A stretch of DNA of 64,000 bases, taken from contig NZ_JBCNJT010000002.1 in NCBI RefSeq assembly GCF_039596395.1, positions 496,001-560,000 on the forward strand, read 5' to 3'. Origin of the DNA: Fluviicola sp. (lineage in GTDB: Bacteria > Bacteroidota > Bacteroidia > Flavobacteriales_D > Crocinitomicaceae). A program made the translations under genes and the position numbers. Below are positions 51,698-60,662 of this stretch, piece by piece; the stretch's first letter is position 1; the number at the start of each line of letters is the position of its first letter. The notes below the pieces were generated by a model that was not told the DNA's origin, searched no databases, and worked only from the letters and a program-made list of their open reading frames with translations.

Positions 51698-52149
51698 TGG
51701 AAAAGGCAGGATTAAGCTGCCCCGTGAATGACAAACAAGTCAATGAGTTTGTTATCCGGATGGTAGCCATGCAGGTCATTTTTATTGCGGTTACGGCACT
51801 GTATTTTCAGAATGCCTTGATCGCCGGTTTACTGTTGATCGATTTTGGAACGCGTGCGTTTGGATTCAGTCAATTTTCTCCTTTAAAATATATTGCCCAA
51901 AAAACGGTGACCCATTTTCACCTGGGTTATAAAGCCACCAATGAAGCTCCCAAAAAGTTTGCAGCAGGCGTTGGTTTTGTCGTCGTAGGGCTTTTCATTA
52001 CTTTATTATTACTGGAATATGCTATTCCGGCAAGTATTATAGGCGGACTGCTGATTCTTTTTGCAGGATTGGAATCCGTTTTTGGAATTTGTGTCGGTTG
52101 TATGATGTATCAGCAACTGGCACGGTTTCGTTGGTTCAATTCGTTTTGA
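51697..52149 (+). CDS. DUF4395 family membrane protein with CxxC
   Basis: A 150-residue protein with about four membrane segments. SCPVNDKQVNEFVIRMVAMQ at the start has a conserved Cys (C8), and GICVGCMMYQQLARF near the end has the C-x2-C motif; both are features of DUF4395. The family is often associated with sulfur or thiol genes, but the function is unknown. Translation is coupled to the peroxiredoxin by TGATG. A thiol-redox role linked to that enzyme is inference. Confidence 0.82.
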   Translation: MEKAGLSCPVNDKQVNEFVIRMVAMQVIFIAVTALYFQNALIAGLLLIDFGTRAFGFSQFSPLKYIAQKTVTHFHLGYKATNEAPKKFAAGVGFVVVGLFITLLLLEYAIPASIIGGLLILFAGLESVFGICVGCMMYQQLARFRWFNSF

Positions 52150-52188
52150 ACAGACAGTTAGGTTTAGGTGTTTAGGTTATAAATTAGA

Positions 52189-52228
52189 AAAAGACAAAGG
52201 GCCCGATTAATCGGGCCCTTTGTCTTTT
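52189..52228. terminator. 40-bp perfect palindrome, bidirectional terminator
   Basis: The arms are exact complements without a loop, around GGGCCCGATT/AATCGGGCCC, and end in AAAA/TTTT. It separates the convergent DUF4395 and infB genes. The CGATTAATCG core recurs in the purD terminator. Confidence 0.85.
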
Positions 52229-52243
52229 ATTTTATTTGTTGAA

Positions 52244-55087
52244 TTACAATTTTCTTGCAACTTCTACTTCTTCGTAAGCTTCAACCAAGTCACCGATTTT
52301 GATATCGTTGAACTTGTCGATGTTCAAACCACATTCGTAGTTGTTCTTCACTTCACGTACATCGTCTTTGAAACGTTTCAATGATCCGAGAACTCCTGTA
52401 TGGATAACGATTCCGTCGCGGATAACACGCACTTTGGAAGTACGCTTGATAACTCCGTCCATGACGTAACATCCTGCAATCGTACCCACTTTCGTGATCT
52501 CGAACGTTTCGCGGATTTCTGCCGTACCGATTACCTTCTCTTCGATATCCGGAGATAACATTCCTTCCATTGCTGCTTTCAATTCTTCGATTGCTTTGTA
52601 GATAATCGAGTAAAGACGGATATCAATTTGTTCCTGTTCTGCCAATTTACGGGCTGCAACAGATGGTCTTACCTGGAATCCGATCACAATCGCATCAGAT
52701 GCAGATGCTAAGTTTACATCGGCTTCGGTAATGGCACCCACTCCTTTGTGAACGATGTTCACCTGGATTTCCTCTGTAGAAAGTCTCAATAAGGAATCGG
52801 ATAGTGCTTCGATGGATCCGTCCACGTCCCCTTTTACGATCAGGTTCAATTCCTTGAAATCTCCGATTGCCAAACGGCGACCGATCTCATCCAAAGTAAT
52901 GTGCTTGTTGGTACGAAGACCTTGCTCACGGTACAACTGCTCACGTTTCGTAGCAATTGCTTTCGCTTCGCGCTCATCGTCCATCACGTGGAATGTGTCT
53001 CCCGCGGAAGGCGCACCGTTGATACCCAAAACAGATACCGGTTGTGCAGGACCTGCTTCTTTCAAAGCAATTCCATGCTCATCGTGCATTGCACGCACAC
53101 GTCCGTAGTTTCGTCCTACCAATATCACATCTCCGACTTTCATGGTTCCTGCGTGAACCAACATGTTTGTGACGTAACCTTTTCCTTTATCCAAAGAGGA
53201 TTCGATCACGGTTCCAACCGCATTCTTGTTCGGATTTGCGCGTAAGTGAAGGATTTCTGCCTCCAGCAATACTTTATCCAACAGTTCGTCGATGTTCAGG
53301 TTCTGCTTGGCAGAAATTTCCTGGCATTGGTATTTTCCACCCCATTCTTCTACCAGGATATTCATGGCAGAAAGCTGTTCGCGGATTTTATCAGGGTTTG
53401 CACCTGGTTTATCAATTTTATTGATCGCAAATACCATTGGTACGTTAGCTGCCTGGGCGTGAGAGATTGCTTCTTTCGTTTGAGGCATCACATCATCATC
53501 CGCTGCTACAATGATAATGGCAACGTCGGTTACCTGCGCACCACGTGCACGCATCGCGGTAAAGGCTTCGTGACCCGGTGTATCTAAGAACGTCATCTTG
53601 CGACCGTCTTTCAATGTCACGGAGTAAGCCCCGATGTGCTGGGTAATTCCCCCGGCTTCACCAGCTGTTACGTTCGCATTACGGATTTTATCCAACAAGG
53701 AAGTTTTACCGTGGTCAACGTGTCCCATTACCGTAATAATCGGCGGACGTTCGATCAAATCTTCTTCTTTGTCTTCTACTTCCGGAATGGCTTCCTGAAC
53801 GTCTGCAGAAACGAATTCTGTTTCGAACCCGAATTCTTCAGCTACGATCTGGATCGTTTCAGCATCCAAACGCTGGTTGATGGAAGCAAAGATTCCCAGT
53901 GACATACAAGCCGAAATAACCTGTGTCGGGGAAACGCTCATCATCGATGCCAATTCTGACACGGTAACGAACTCTGTCAACTTCAAGATTTTTTCCTGTA
54001 GTTCTGCTTCCATTTGTTCCAATTCACGACGTTGAGCGCGGTCATCCCGTTTTGCACGACGATTCTTGGATGCTTTCGATTTACCTCCCTGGGAAGATAA
54101 ACGAGCCAATGTATCTTTAATTTCTTTTTGGATGTCCTGTTCGGAAACTGCCGGTTTGTCAATAGGTCCTTTTCGGAAGTTGTTTCCACCGCGGTTGAAG
54201 TTTCCTCCACCCGGACGGTTTCCACCCTGGCCTTGTCCAGGTCCACCCGGACGATTTCCGCCTTGTCCGCCCTGACCTCCCTGTGGATTTGACCCAGGAG
54301 TTTTAGCCACATCTACTTTCTTGATGCGCTTGCGTTTCTTGCGGTCGTCACCCGGACGGGAAGAACCAACTGATTTTGGTTTTTCAACAGGCAATTCAAT
54401 TTTACCCAATACCGTAGGTCCGGACAATTTTTGTCTTTCCACACGGATGGTTTCTATTTCTTTTGGAGCTTCAGGTTCCGGTGCCGGAGTTTCCTTCGCT
54501 TTCACTTCTTCTTTTTCGGGAACAGCCGGTGCTACCGGAGGTTTCGGATAATCGCTTTTATCGATCGGCCCATCCTCTTTCTTGCGCTTGTCCGGTCTTG
54601 TTTTCGTATTCAACTTATCCAGGTCGATCTTACCAATCACCTGAATTCCACCATCAGCTTGCTGAGCAGCCGGCTCTTCCGCTTTTGGTTTCGGTTCTTC
54701 AGCTGGTTTCTCAACAGCAGGTGCAGGAGTTTCTGTTTTCTCCTCTGCTTTTGGAGTTTCAACTTTCGGAGTAACAGCCGGTGCAGTTTTTGCCTCGTTT
54801 GCATCAAAATCATCCTCGTCGTCGTGAGACTTCGGTTCTTCTTTGATGTCGCGCAAAGTAATTGTTTCGCGTTTCTCTCTTTTAACCGCCGTCATTTTGG
54901 ATTGCTCCTTTAAATTTTGGTCAGCTGCAAATTGAGTGCGCAACATATCATACTGCTCCGGATCCAACTTCGTATTTGGATTGGAGTCAATAGCCTGCCC
55001 CTTCGACGCCAAAAAGTCGACGATCGTAGAGATCCCTACATTCAATTCTCCTGCTGCTTTTCCTAAACGCTGTGTTTTACCAGACAT
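52244..55087 (-). CDS. infB: Translation initiation factor IF-2
   Basis: The GTPase that brings initiator tRNA to the 30S subunit. 947 residues. The N-terminal winged-helix start ([18 protein letters not shown]) and a long Pro/Glu/Lys-rich linker are followed by a Gly/Arg/Asn-rich stretch (about 265-307; e.g. [20 protein letters not shown]). A second N-domain helical part (about 365-425) leads to the G domain: [17 protein letters not shown] and NKIDKP. Domains II-IV follow. The linker is unusually RGG-like. Last gene of rimP-nusA-infB. Confidence 0.96.
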   Translation of the reverse strand: MSGKTQRLGKAAGELNVGISTIVDFLASKGQAIDSNPNTKLDPEQYDMLRTQFAADQNLKEQSKMTAVKREKRETITLRDIKEEPKSHDDEDDFDANEAKTAPAVTPKVETPKAEEKTETPAPAVEKPAEEPKPKAEEPAAQQADGGIQVIGKIDLDKLNTKTRPDKRKKEDGPIDKSDYPKPPVAPAVPEKEEVKAKETPAPEPEAPKEIETIRVERQKLSGPTVLGKIELPVEKPKSVGSSRPGDDRKKRKRIKKVDVAKTPGSNPQGGQGGQGGNRPGGPGQGQGGNRPGGGNFNRGGNNFRKGPIDKPAVSEQDIQKEIKDTLARLSSQGGKSKASKNRRAKRDDRAQRRELEQMEAELQEKILKLTEFVTVSELASMMSVSPTQVISACMSLGIFASINQRLDAETIQIVAEEFGFETEFVSADVQEAIPEVEDKEEDLIERPPIITVMGHVDHGKTSLLDKIRNANVTAGEAGGITQHIGAYSVTLKDGRKMTFLDTPGHEAFTAMRARGAQVTDVAIIIVAADDDVMPQTKEAISHAQAANVPMVFAINKIDKPGANPDKIREQLSAMNILVEEWGGKYQCQEISAKQNLNIDELLDKVLLEAEILHLRANPNKNAVGTVIESSLDKGKGYVTNMLVHAGTMKVGDVILVGRNYGRVRAMHDEHGIALKEAGPAQPVSVLGINGAPSAGDTFHVMDDEREAKAIATKREQLYREQGLRTNKHITLDEIGRRLAIGDFKELNLIVKGDVDGSIEALSDSLLRLSTEEIQVNIVHKGVGAITEADVNLASASDAIVIGFQVRPSVAARKLAEQEQIDIRLYSIIYKAIEELKAAMEGMLSPDIEEKVIGTAEIRETFEITKVGTIAGCYVMDGVIKRTSKVRVIRDGIVIHTGVLGSLKRFKDDVREVKNNYECGLNIDKFNDIKIGDLVEAYEEVEVARKL

Positions 55088-55198
55088 ATATTATTTGCTT
55101 CTTTTAAATTAATGTTCAGCTGATCTGCCTGAACAGACCGGGCTAAACCCATTTTGCTGTGTAAAGATAGTTAGTGTTGGCCAGATTTGGGTGAAAAT

Positions 55199-55223
55199 CG
55201 GTCAGGTATTTTTTACCCGACCG
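55199..55223 (-). promoter_or_regulatory. Hairpin between nusA and infB
   Basis: On the minus strand CGGTCGGGTA / TACCTGACCG (10 bp, one G-U) closes a 5-nt A loop, 41 bp after the nusA stop; ATTTTC follows. The T-run is weak, so this may be an attenuator or mRNA-processing site rather than a full terminator. The remaining spacer (55088-55198) has no gene. A near-match -7 box (TATCTTTA, 55162-55169) lies after the hairpin, before infB. Confidence 0.45.
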
Positions 55224-55264
55224 AAATCACACCTTGTTTTATTCTTGAAAGTGTTACTTTCCTA

Positions 55265-56500
55265 CTACTCAAATTCTGAGCGAAGGATGCGCAATACTTC
55301 CTGTATTGTTTCTTCTTCCAGGTCTGTACGCTGAACCAAATCTTCTACGGTCAATTCCAATACAGATTTCGCTGTATCACAACCAACTGCTTTCAATTCG
55401 TCCAGGATCCAGCTGTCGATTTCATCTGCAAATTCTTCTAAGTCAACGTCTTCATTGTCAGATTCACCATCGCGGAATACGTCAATTTCGTATCCGGATA
55501 ATCTTCCTGCCAAACGAATATTGTAACCTCCTTTTCCGATTGCCAGAGACACCTGGTCCGGCTTTAAGAATACGGATGCACGCTTTTCTTCTTCGTCGAT
55601 TTCGATATTGGTAATTTTTGCCGGTGACAATGCACGCTGAATGAACAATTTCGGGTTGTTTGTGAAATTGATCACGTCAATGTTCTCATTGCGCAACTCA
55701 CGAACGATTCCGTGGATACGGGAACCTTTCATACCAACACATGCTCCAACCGGGTCAATACGATCGTCGTAAGATTCTACTGCAACTTTTGCTCTTTCTC
55801 CCGGTTCACGAACGATACGCTTGATGGTAATCAAACCGTCGAATACCTCAGGAACTTCCAGTTCGAATAAACGCTCCAGGAATTCCGGTGCGATACGCGA
55901 AAGGATAATTACCGGAGAACTGTTACGCATGTCAACTTTCGAAACAACCGCACGGATAGATTCTCCTTTTTTGAAGTAATCAGATGGAATCTGCTCTGAT
56001 TTCGGAAGGATCAACTCATTGTTTTCATCATCCAATACCATGATCTCTTTCTTCCAAACCTGGTAAACTTCACCTGTGATAATCTCACCGATACGCTCTT
56101 TGTATTTCTTGTACAAATGATCTTTTTCCAATTCAAGGATACGGGAGATCAAATTCTGACGAAGCGACAAGATGTTTCTGCGTCCGAAATCCGCAAAACG
56201 GAATTCTTCCGATACTTCTTCACCAATCTCAAAATCAGGCTCGATCTTGATAGCATCCGAATAAGCGATCTCTGTGTTTTGATCTTCTACTTCTCCGTCA
56301 GCAACAATTTCCTTGTTCACGAAAATCTGAACGTCTCCTTTATCAATGTTTACAATCACATCGATGTGCTCATCTGTGTTGAATTTTTTCTTCAACATGG
56401 CACGAAATACGTCTTCCAAAACGTGCTGCATCGTTTGTTTGTCGATGCTTTTGAGTTCTTTGAACTCGGAAAACGATTCTACTAGTTCCAAGCTGTTCAT
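55265..56500 (-). CDS. nusA: Transcription termination/antitermination factor NusA
   Basis: 411 residues. The N-terminal RNA-polymerase-binding domain (about 1-130; ILSLRQNLISRILELE is the linker helix) is followed by an S1 domain (about 135-200; GEIITGEVYQVWKKEIMVLDD). Two KH domains follow (about 205-345), with CVGMKGSRIHGIVRELRNENIDVI and LAIGKGGYNIRLAGRLSGYEIDV carrying the GxxG loops. A short helix-hairpin-helix end (about 365-411) is simpler than the E. coli repeats. It modulates pausing and termination. It starts 6 bp after rimP; the leader of the operon holds a terminator-like hairpin. Confidence 0.96.
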   Translation of the reverse strand: MNSLELVESFSEFKELKSIDKQTMQHVLEDVFRAMLKKKFNTDEHIDVIVNIDKGDVQIFVNKEIVADGEVEDQNTEIAYSDAIKIEPDFEIGEEVSEEFRFADFGRRNILSLRQNLISRILELEKDHLYKKYKERIGEIITGEVYQVWKKEIMVLDDENNELILPKSEQIPSDYFKKGESIRAVVSKVDMRNSSPVIILSRIAPEFLERLFELEVPEVFDGLITIKRIVREPGERAKVAVESYDDRIDPVGACVGMKGSRIHGIVRELRNENIDVINFTNNPKLFIQRALSPAKITNIEIDEEEKRASVFLKPDQVSLAIGKGGYNIRLAGRLSGYEIDVFRDGESDNEDVDLEEFADEIDSWILDELKAVGCDTAKSVLELTVEDLVQRTDLEEETIQEVLRILRSEFE

Positions 56501-56506
56501 AGCTTC

Positions 56507-56983
56507 TTATTTAAATGAAATAACAATTTTTGCTTCGTTTATATCTGAAAAGGCGATCTTGTTCTCAATCACCACCAGTTCCTTTTTCTTTTTACCTTCA
56601 ATTGCCTGTTTTTCTTCGCGTTTCAGAACAATTCCGGCTTCATCTACAGCAATGAGTGTTCCCGTTGTTTTTTCTTTTGATTTCAATTTCACGTCCAGGT
56701 CGCGCCCGATGTTTTTCACATACTGTGCATGCACGCGCAACGGCTTGTCCAATCCGGCGGAAGAAACATGCAATTCAAAATCAGCATCTTCACGGTCCAG
56801 GTTGTGCTCAATATTTCTCGAAACCGACATGCAGTCTTCGATCGAAACATTTCCTTCTGTTTTGTCCAACTCCAGGCGAATCACATTCGAAGCACTGATC
56901 GTCAGCTCCACGATAAACAAGCGTTCGTCGCGGTCTTTGATCCGTTCTTCTGCTAATTGCCTTACTGTTTGTTTTGAAATCAT
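56507..56983 (-). CDS. rimP: Ribosome maturation factor RimP
   Basis: A 158-residue protein that helps 30S subunit assembly. The N-terminal alpha/beta domain has VIRLELDKTEGNVSIEDCMSVSRNIE, and DADFELHVSSAGLDKPLR is the family signature; a C-terminal Sm-like barrel (about 85-157) has GTLIAVDEAGIVLK. The C-terminal part is rich in Lys. The ATG at 56983 is preceded by a hairpin with a T-run (56991-57015). First gene of rimP-nusA-infB. Confidence 0.94.
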   Translation of the reverse strand: MISKQTVRQLAEERIKDRDERLFIVELTISASNVIRLELDKTEGNVSIEDCMSVSRNIEHNLDREDADFELHVSSAGLDKPLRVHAQYVKNIGRDLDVKLKSKEKTTGTLIAVDEAGIVLKREEKQAIEGKKKKELVVIENKIAFSDINEAKIVISFK

Positions 56984-56990
56984 ACGAGAT

Positions 56991-57015
56991 AAAAAGAGGG
57001 GACTTGCGTCCCCTC
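56991..57015 (-). promoter_or_regulatory. Terminator-like hairpin in the rimP-nusA-infB leader
   Basis: On the minus strand GAGGGGAC / GTCCCCTC (57015-57008 with 57003-56996) is a perfect 8-bp stem closed by GCAA, a GNRA tetraloop, and followed by TTTTT (56995-56991). It ends 7 bp before the rimP ATG, between the promoter (57043-57072) and the gene. The location in the leader of an operon that encodes NusA suggests attenuation. Confidence 0.7.
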
Positions 57016-57042
57016 ATTCGGTCTAATTACTAAAATGTGATG

Positions 57043-57072
57043 CAAATATACGTATTTTTTATTGATTTCCAA
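57043..57072 (-). promoter_or_regulatory. Promoter of rimP-nusA-infB
   Basis: On the minus strand: TTG (57072-57070), a 19-nt spacer, then TATATTTG (57050-57043), a full match. Start near 57038, giving a leader of about 55 nt that contains the hairpin at 56991-57015. Confidence 0.65.
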
Positions 57073-57138
57073 CAATTAGGACCGAAATTGTTTCATTCGG
57101 GGCGTTTCCTTTTTCAAATTAACTATTTTTAAGAACCC

Positions 57139-57996
57139 ATGAATACATCCGTCATACTTCAAAATCAATCGCACAACGCAGAGATCAGCCTGCATGGCGC
57201 TGAGCTCATTTTCTACGGCAACAAAATAAGCGGAAACATGCTCTGGTCCAAACAAACGGATCACTGGAACCGCGTAGCGCCAAATCTTTTTCCGATTGTA
57301 GGAAGGCTGCTCGGTGATTCATACAGCATCGGGGGGAAAACGTACGCGATGAGCCAGCACGGGTTTGCGCGCGACAACGCATTTGAGGTTGTGGAAAAAA
57401 GTGATACGATCGCCCGCCTTCGCCTGATTTCACTGCCCAAATCGATGGATGTCTATCCGTATTTTTTCGTGTTTGAGGTTTGCTATGTTTTGACTGAAAA
57501 CGGGATTGTTGTTTCCTACGAAACTCAGAACACCGGAAAAGAACCTATGTATTATTCCGTTGGTGGACATCCCGCTTTTTACCTGGAAGAATCCCTTGAA
57601 AATTACTACCTGGAATTTGATGTGGAAGTGCCGCTCAACAGACAGGAACTGGAAGGAAGTTACTTTTCAGGGAAAACAATCCATTACGGAGTTTCCGATC
57701 GGTTACCACTGAATGATGAACTGTTCGAAAAAGATGCGTTCGTGCTGAAGGCTCCGGGATTTTCCTCCGTCAGTTTAAAACACAGAAGCGGAAAAACCCT
57801 TGTGCGGATGAAGTGTGATTCCTGGATAGCAATCGGTTTCTGGACAAAAAAAGGCGCTCCGTTTATTTGCATTGAACCCTGGTGGGGCTGGGCAGATGAT
57901 GTGCATGCAACCCGAAAACTGGAAGAGAAAGCGGGAATAAGACAATTAAACCCGGGAGAAAAGGAACGGTTGGAGTATTCAATTGAAAATGGATAA
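57139..57996 (+). CDS. Aldose 1-epimerase family protein
   Basis: A 285-residue protein of the galactose mutarotase-like superfamily, LacX/YeaD-type. The beta-sandwich motifs NRVAPNLFPIVGRLLG, MSQHGFARDNAFEV (with a catalytic-type His), VGGHPAF (second His) and, near the end, ICIEPWWGWADD (with the catalytic Glu) are all there. It interconverts alpha and beta anomers of a sugar or sugar phosphate; the substrate is not clear. Cytoplasmic. It is divergent from rimP, and no full-match promoter was found. Confidence 0.85.
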   Translation: MNTSVILQNQSHNAEISLHGAELIFYGNKISGNMLWSKQTDHWNRVAPNLFPIVGRLLGDSYSIGGKTYAMSQHGFARDNAFEVVEKSDTIARLRLISLPKSMDVYPYFFVFEVCYVLTENGIVVSYETQNTGKEPMYYSVGGHPAFYLEESLENYYLEFDVEVPLNRQELEGSYFSGKTIHYGVSDRLPLNDELFEKDAFVLKAPGFSSVSLKHRSGKTLVRMKCDSWIAIGFWTKKGAPFICIEPWWGWADDVHATRKLEEKAGIRQLNPGEKERLEYSIENG

Positions 57997-58012
57997 TCCG
58001 CCGCGGCGGATT
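57995..58012. terminator. GC-rich perfect palindrome between convergent genes
   Basis: AATCCGCCG / CGGCGGATT, 18 bp without loop, starts inside the stop codon of the epimerase gene. It is enclosed by a longer pair, AATTGAAAAT (57981-57990) with ATTTTCAATT (58028-58037), so the full structure reaches both genes. A bidirectional terminator is likely. Confidence 0.65.
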
Positions 58013-58035
58013 GAAAAGTTGGTTTAAATTTTCAA

Positions 58036-59289
58036 TTATTGCTGAGTGAGCCGTATGATTTCGATGCGCCGGTCGGTGACTTCTTCCACGATCAACACCC
58101 AATTCTCGACTTCTACTTCTTCTCCGCCCTGCGGAATGGCTTCCAACTCATGGATCACCAAGCCTCCGAGCGTTTCATAGGAGTCAGATTCCGGCAATTT
58201 TAACCCGTAAGTCCTGTTCAGATAGGAGATTTCTGCACGGGCCGAAAAACGGTAAGTTGTTTCATCGATTTGCTCTTCCAGCCAGGTTTCATCGTCATGC
58301 TCATCTTCAATTTCACCGAAAATCTGTTCGATCACATCTTCAATCGTTACCACACCGGAAGTTCCGCCGTATTCATCCACAACGACAGCAATAGACTGGC
58401 TTTTCTTCGTGAACAACTCCAACAACTCTTTCCCGGGCATTGCTTCCGGAACAAAGGAAATTGGCCTCAGAATCTGAGTGATAGTTGCCGGCTTTTTGAA
58501 TAATTCGTAAGAGTGGACATAGCCGATGATATTATCGACAGAATCGCGGTACAAAAGCAATTTGGAAAGCCTTGTTTCCACGAACTTTGCCAGCAGGTTT
58601 TCAATGCTTTCCTCCACATCAATTGCTTCAATCTCCATGCGTGGAACCATGCAATCACGGGCCTTGATCTTCGAAAAATCCAATGCGTTTTGCAGGATCT
58701 GGATCTCATTTCCCAAATCCGCTTCGTCTTCCATGCGGTCGTTTACATCCTGTACAAAATGCTGCAGATCGATCCGTGAAAGTACTGTTTCGGATTGCTC
58801 GGCGCGAATACCGAAGAGACGCAATAATCCGTTGCTCATCCAAACGATCAGCTTGGTAGGAATGTACAAAATCCAATAAATCAGGAACATCGGCGCTGCT
58901 CCCAACCGGAAAATCCCATTCGGATTGATCTGGAAAATAACTTTCGGGAAAAACTCAGCAATCGTCAGCACAAACAAGGTTGAAATGATGGTCTGAAGCA
59001 ACACGATCAGGTATTCCTGCCTGATTCCCCAGGAATCGATCAGCGGATCCAGGCTGTCAGCCATGTACATCCCGAAAACAACGATTCCTACATTGTTTGC
59101 AATCAGCAGTGTTGCCAGGAAATGACCGTCATTCCCGTAGAAAACATCCAATAATTTACTGTACCAGGAATTCTTTCCGCGATCCAATTCTACTTTCAGG
59201 CGATTGGAGGAAACAAAAGCAATTTCCATTCCTGAAGAATATGCAGAAAATAGCAGCGATGCGAGGATTATAATGACGGCAGGGTCCAT
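58036..59289 (-). CDS. CNNM/CorC-type membrane protein with CBS domains (GldE-like?)
   Basis: A 417-residue protein. A DUF21/CNNM membrane domain (about 1-170, three or four helices; SGMEIAFVSSNRLKVELDRGK and LTIAEFFPKVI) is followed by two CBS modules (about 190-325; ARDCMVPRMEIEAIDVEESIENL, VVVDEYGGTSGVVTIEDVIEQIFGEIEDE). A CorC/HlyC transporter-associated domain (about 340-415; YETLGGLVIHELEAIPQGGEEVE) closes it. Such proteins are linked to Mg2+/Co2+ handling. The gliding protein GldE belongs to the same family, but no gldD neighbour is seen here, so I leave the name open. Confidence 0.85.
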   Translation of the reverse strand: MDPAVIIILASLLFSAYSSGMEIAFVSSNRLKVELDRGKNSWYSKLLDVFYGNDGHFLATLLIANNVGIVVFGMYMADSLDPLIDSWGIRQEYLIVLLQTIISTLFVLTIAEFFPKVIFQINPNGIFRLGAAPMFLIYWILYIPTKLIVWMSNGLLRLFGIRAEQSETVLSRIDLQHFVQDVNDRMEDEADLGNEIQILQNALDFSKIKARDCMVPRMEIEAIDVEESIENLLAKFVETRLSKLLLYRDSVDNIIGYVHSYELFKKPATITQILRPISFVPEAMPGKELLELFTKKSQSIAVVVDEYGGTSGVVTIEDVIEQIFGEIEDEHDDETWLEEQIDETTYRFSARAEISYLNRTYGLKLPESDSYETLGGLVIHELEAIPQGGEEVEVENWVLIVEEVTDRRIEIIRLTQQ

Positions 59290-59338
59290 TTAGCTTCCGA
59301 AAGCAATGAAATTAAGGAAAAAATACGAACAAAAACAC

Positions 59339-59366
59339 GTGGGCACGCGATTAATCGCGTGCCCAC
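59339..59366. terminator. 28-bp perfect palindrome after purD
   Basis: The arms GTGGGCACGCGATT / AATCGCGTGCCCAC are exact complements with no loop. On the minus strand a T-rich run (CGTGTTTTTGTTC) follows, so it ends the purD transcript before the CNNM gene. The core CGATTAATCG equals that of the 52189-52228 palindrome. Confidence 0.75.
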
Positions 59367-59386
59367 CGAATAACATATTTATTTTA

Positions 59387-60661
59387 TTAAACAACGTCGA
59401 ATCCGATGTCTTTTCTGAAATAAGCATTGTCGTAGGAAATTTTCCCGATACTTGCATAAGAACGTTCCAATGCCGCTTCCAGGTTTCTTCCGTAAGAAGT
59501 AACAGCCAGAACACGCCCCCCGTTCGATAAAACTACCGGCCCGTCGCTGGAAGTTCCTGCGTGGAACACCAAACTGTCCGTTACGCTGTTGATTCCGTTG
59601 ATTACCTTTCCTTTTTCATAAGCATCCGGATAACCACCTGAAACCATCATCACGGTACAAGCGCTTCTTTCTTCAAACTGGATATCGCATTCAGAAAGTG
59701 TGTTGGTGGCAACGCCTTCCAATAAATCGATCAAATCGGATTTCAGACGTGGCATCACCACTTCCGTTTCAGGATCTCCCATGCGGCAATTGTATTCAAT
59801 CACATAAGGTTCTCCTTTTACGTTGATCAATCCGAAGAAAATAAATCCTTTGTAGGTAATTCCGTCTTGCTTCAATCCTTTTACCGTCGGGATAATGATT
59901 TGGTTCTCGATCTTATCCATAAAGGTCTTGTCGCAGAAAGGAACCGGTGAAACCGCTCCCATTCCTCCGGTGTTCAAGCCCGAATCACCTTCGCCGATGC
60001 GTTTGTAATCCTTCGCTTCGGGAAGTATTTTATATGATTCTCCGTCTGTTAAAACAAACACGGAGCATTCGATTCCTTTTAAAAATTGTTCGATAACCAC
60101 GCGGGAAGATGCATCGCCGAATTTTGCATCGGCAAGCATACTTTTCAATTCGTTTTTAGCATCCGCAAGTGTTTCCGGGATCAAAACTCCTTTTCCTGCA
60201 GCCAATCCGTCTGCTTTCAATACGTAAGGAGCTTTCATTCCTTCCAGGAATTTATAACCTTGCTCCAGTGTATCTTTGGTAAACGTAGCATATTTGGCTG
60301 TCGGAATGTTGTGGCGCATCATAAATGCTTTCGCGAAGTCCTTACTTCCCTCCAGTTGCGCAGCTTCTTTGTTCGGCCCGATTACCGGAACGTCTTTCAA
60401 CTGTGCATCCGCCAGGAAGAAATCGTGGATTCCTTTCACCAACGGATCTTCCGGTCCTACGATCACCATATTGATATTCTCAGCCAGAACAAATGCTTTG
60501 ATTGCCGGAAAATCTGTTGCAGACATCTCCACGTTTGTTCCGTGAAGTCGGGTTCCTGCATTTCCAGGTGCGATGAATAACTGCTCCAAATGTGAACTTT
60601 GAGCAATTTTCCACGCGATTGCATGTTCTCTTCCTCCTGAACCTAACAATAAAATGCGCAT
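59387..60661 (-). CDS. purD: Phosphoribosylamine-glycine ligase (GAR synthetase)
   Basis: Joins glycine to phosphoribosylamine with ATP, the second step of purine synthesis. ATP-grasp enzyme of 424 residues: MRILLLGSGGREHAIAWKI (N-domain loop), GPEDPLVKGI, YVLKADGLAAGKGV (ATP loop), NTGGMGAVSPVP and YNCRMGDPETEVVMPRL (metal site) are all present. It starts 1 bp after the purQ stop, so purQ and purD are co-translated. Confidence 0.96.
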   Translation of the reverse strand: MRILLLGSGGREHAIAWKIAQSSHLEQLFIAPGNAGTRLHGTNVEMSATDFPAIKAFVLAENINMVIVGPEDPLVKGIHDFFLADAQLKDVPVIGPNKEAAQLEGSKDFAKAFMMRHNIPTAKYATFTKDTLEQGYKFLEGMKAPYVLKADGLAAGKGVLIPETLADAKNELKSMLADAKFGDASSRVVIEQFLKGIECSVFVLTDGESYKILPEAKDYKRIGEGDSGLNTGGMGAVSPVPFCDKTFMDKIENQIIIPTVKGLKQDGITYKGFIFFGLINVKGEPYVIEYNCRMGDPETEVVMPRLKSDLIDLLEGVATNTLSECDIQFEERSACTVMMVSGGYPDAYEKGKVINGINSVTDSLVFHAGTSSDGPVVLSNGGRVLAVTSYGRNLEAALERSYASIGKISYDNAYFRKDIGFDVV

Positions 60662-60662
60662 A

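Noticed and set aside
58036-59289. Naming this gene gldE
   Set aside because: GldE is one of several CNNM/CorC proteins in Bacteroidota. Without gldD or another gliding gene next to it, the sequence alone does not separate GldE from general CorC homologues.
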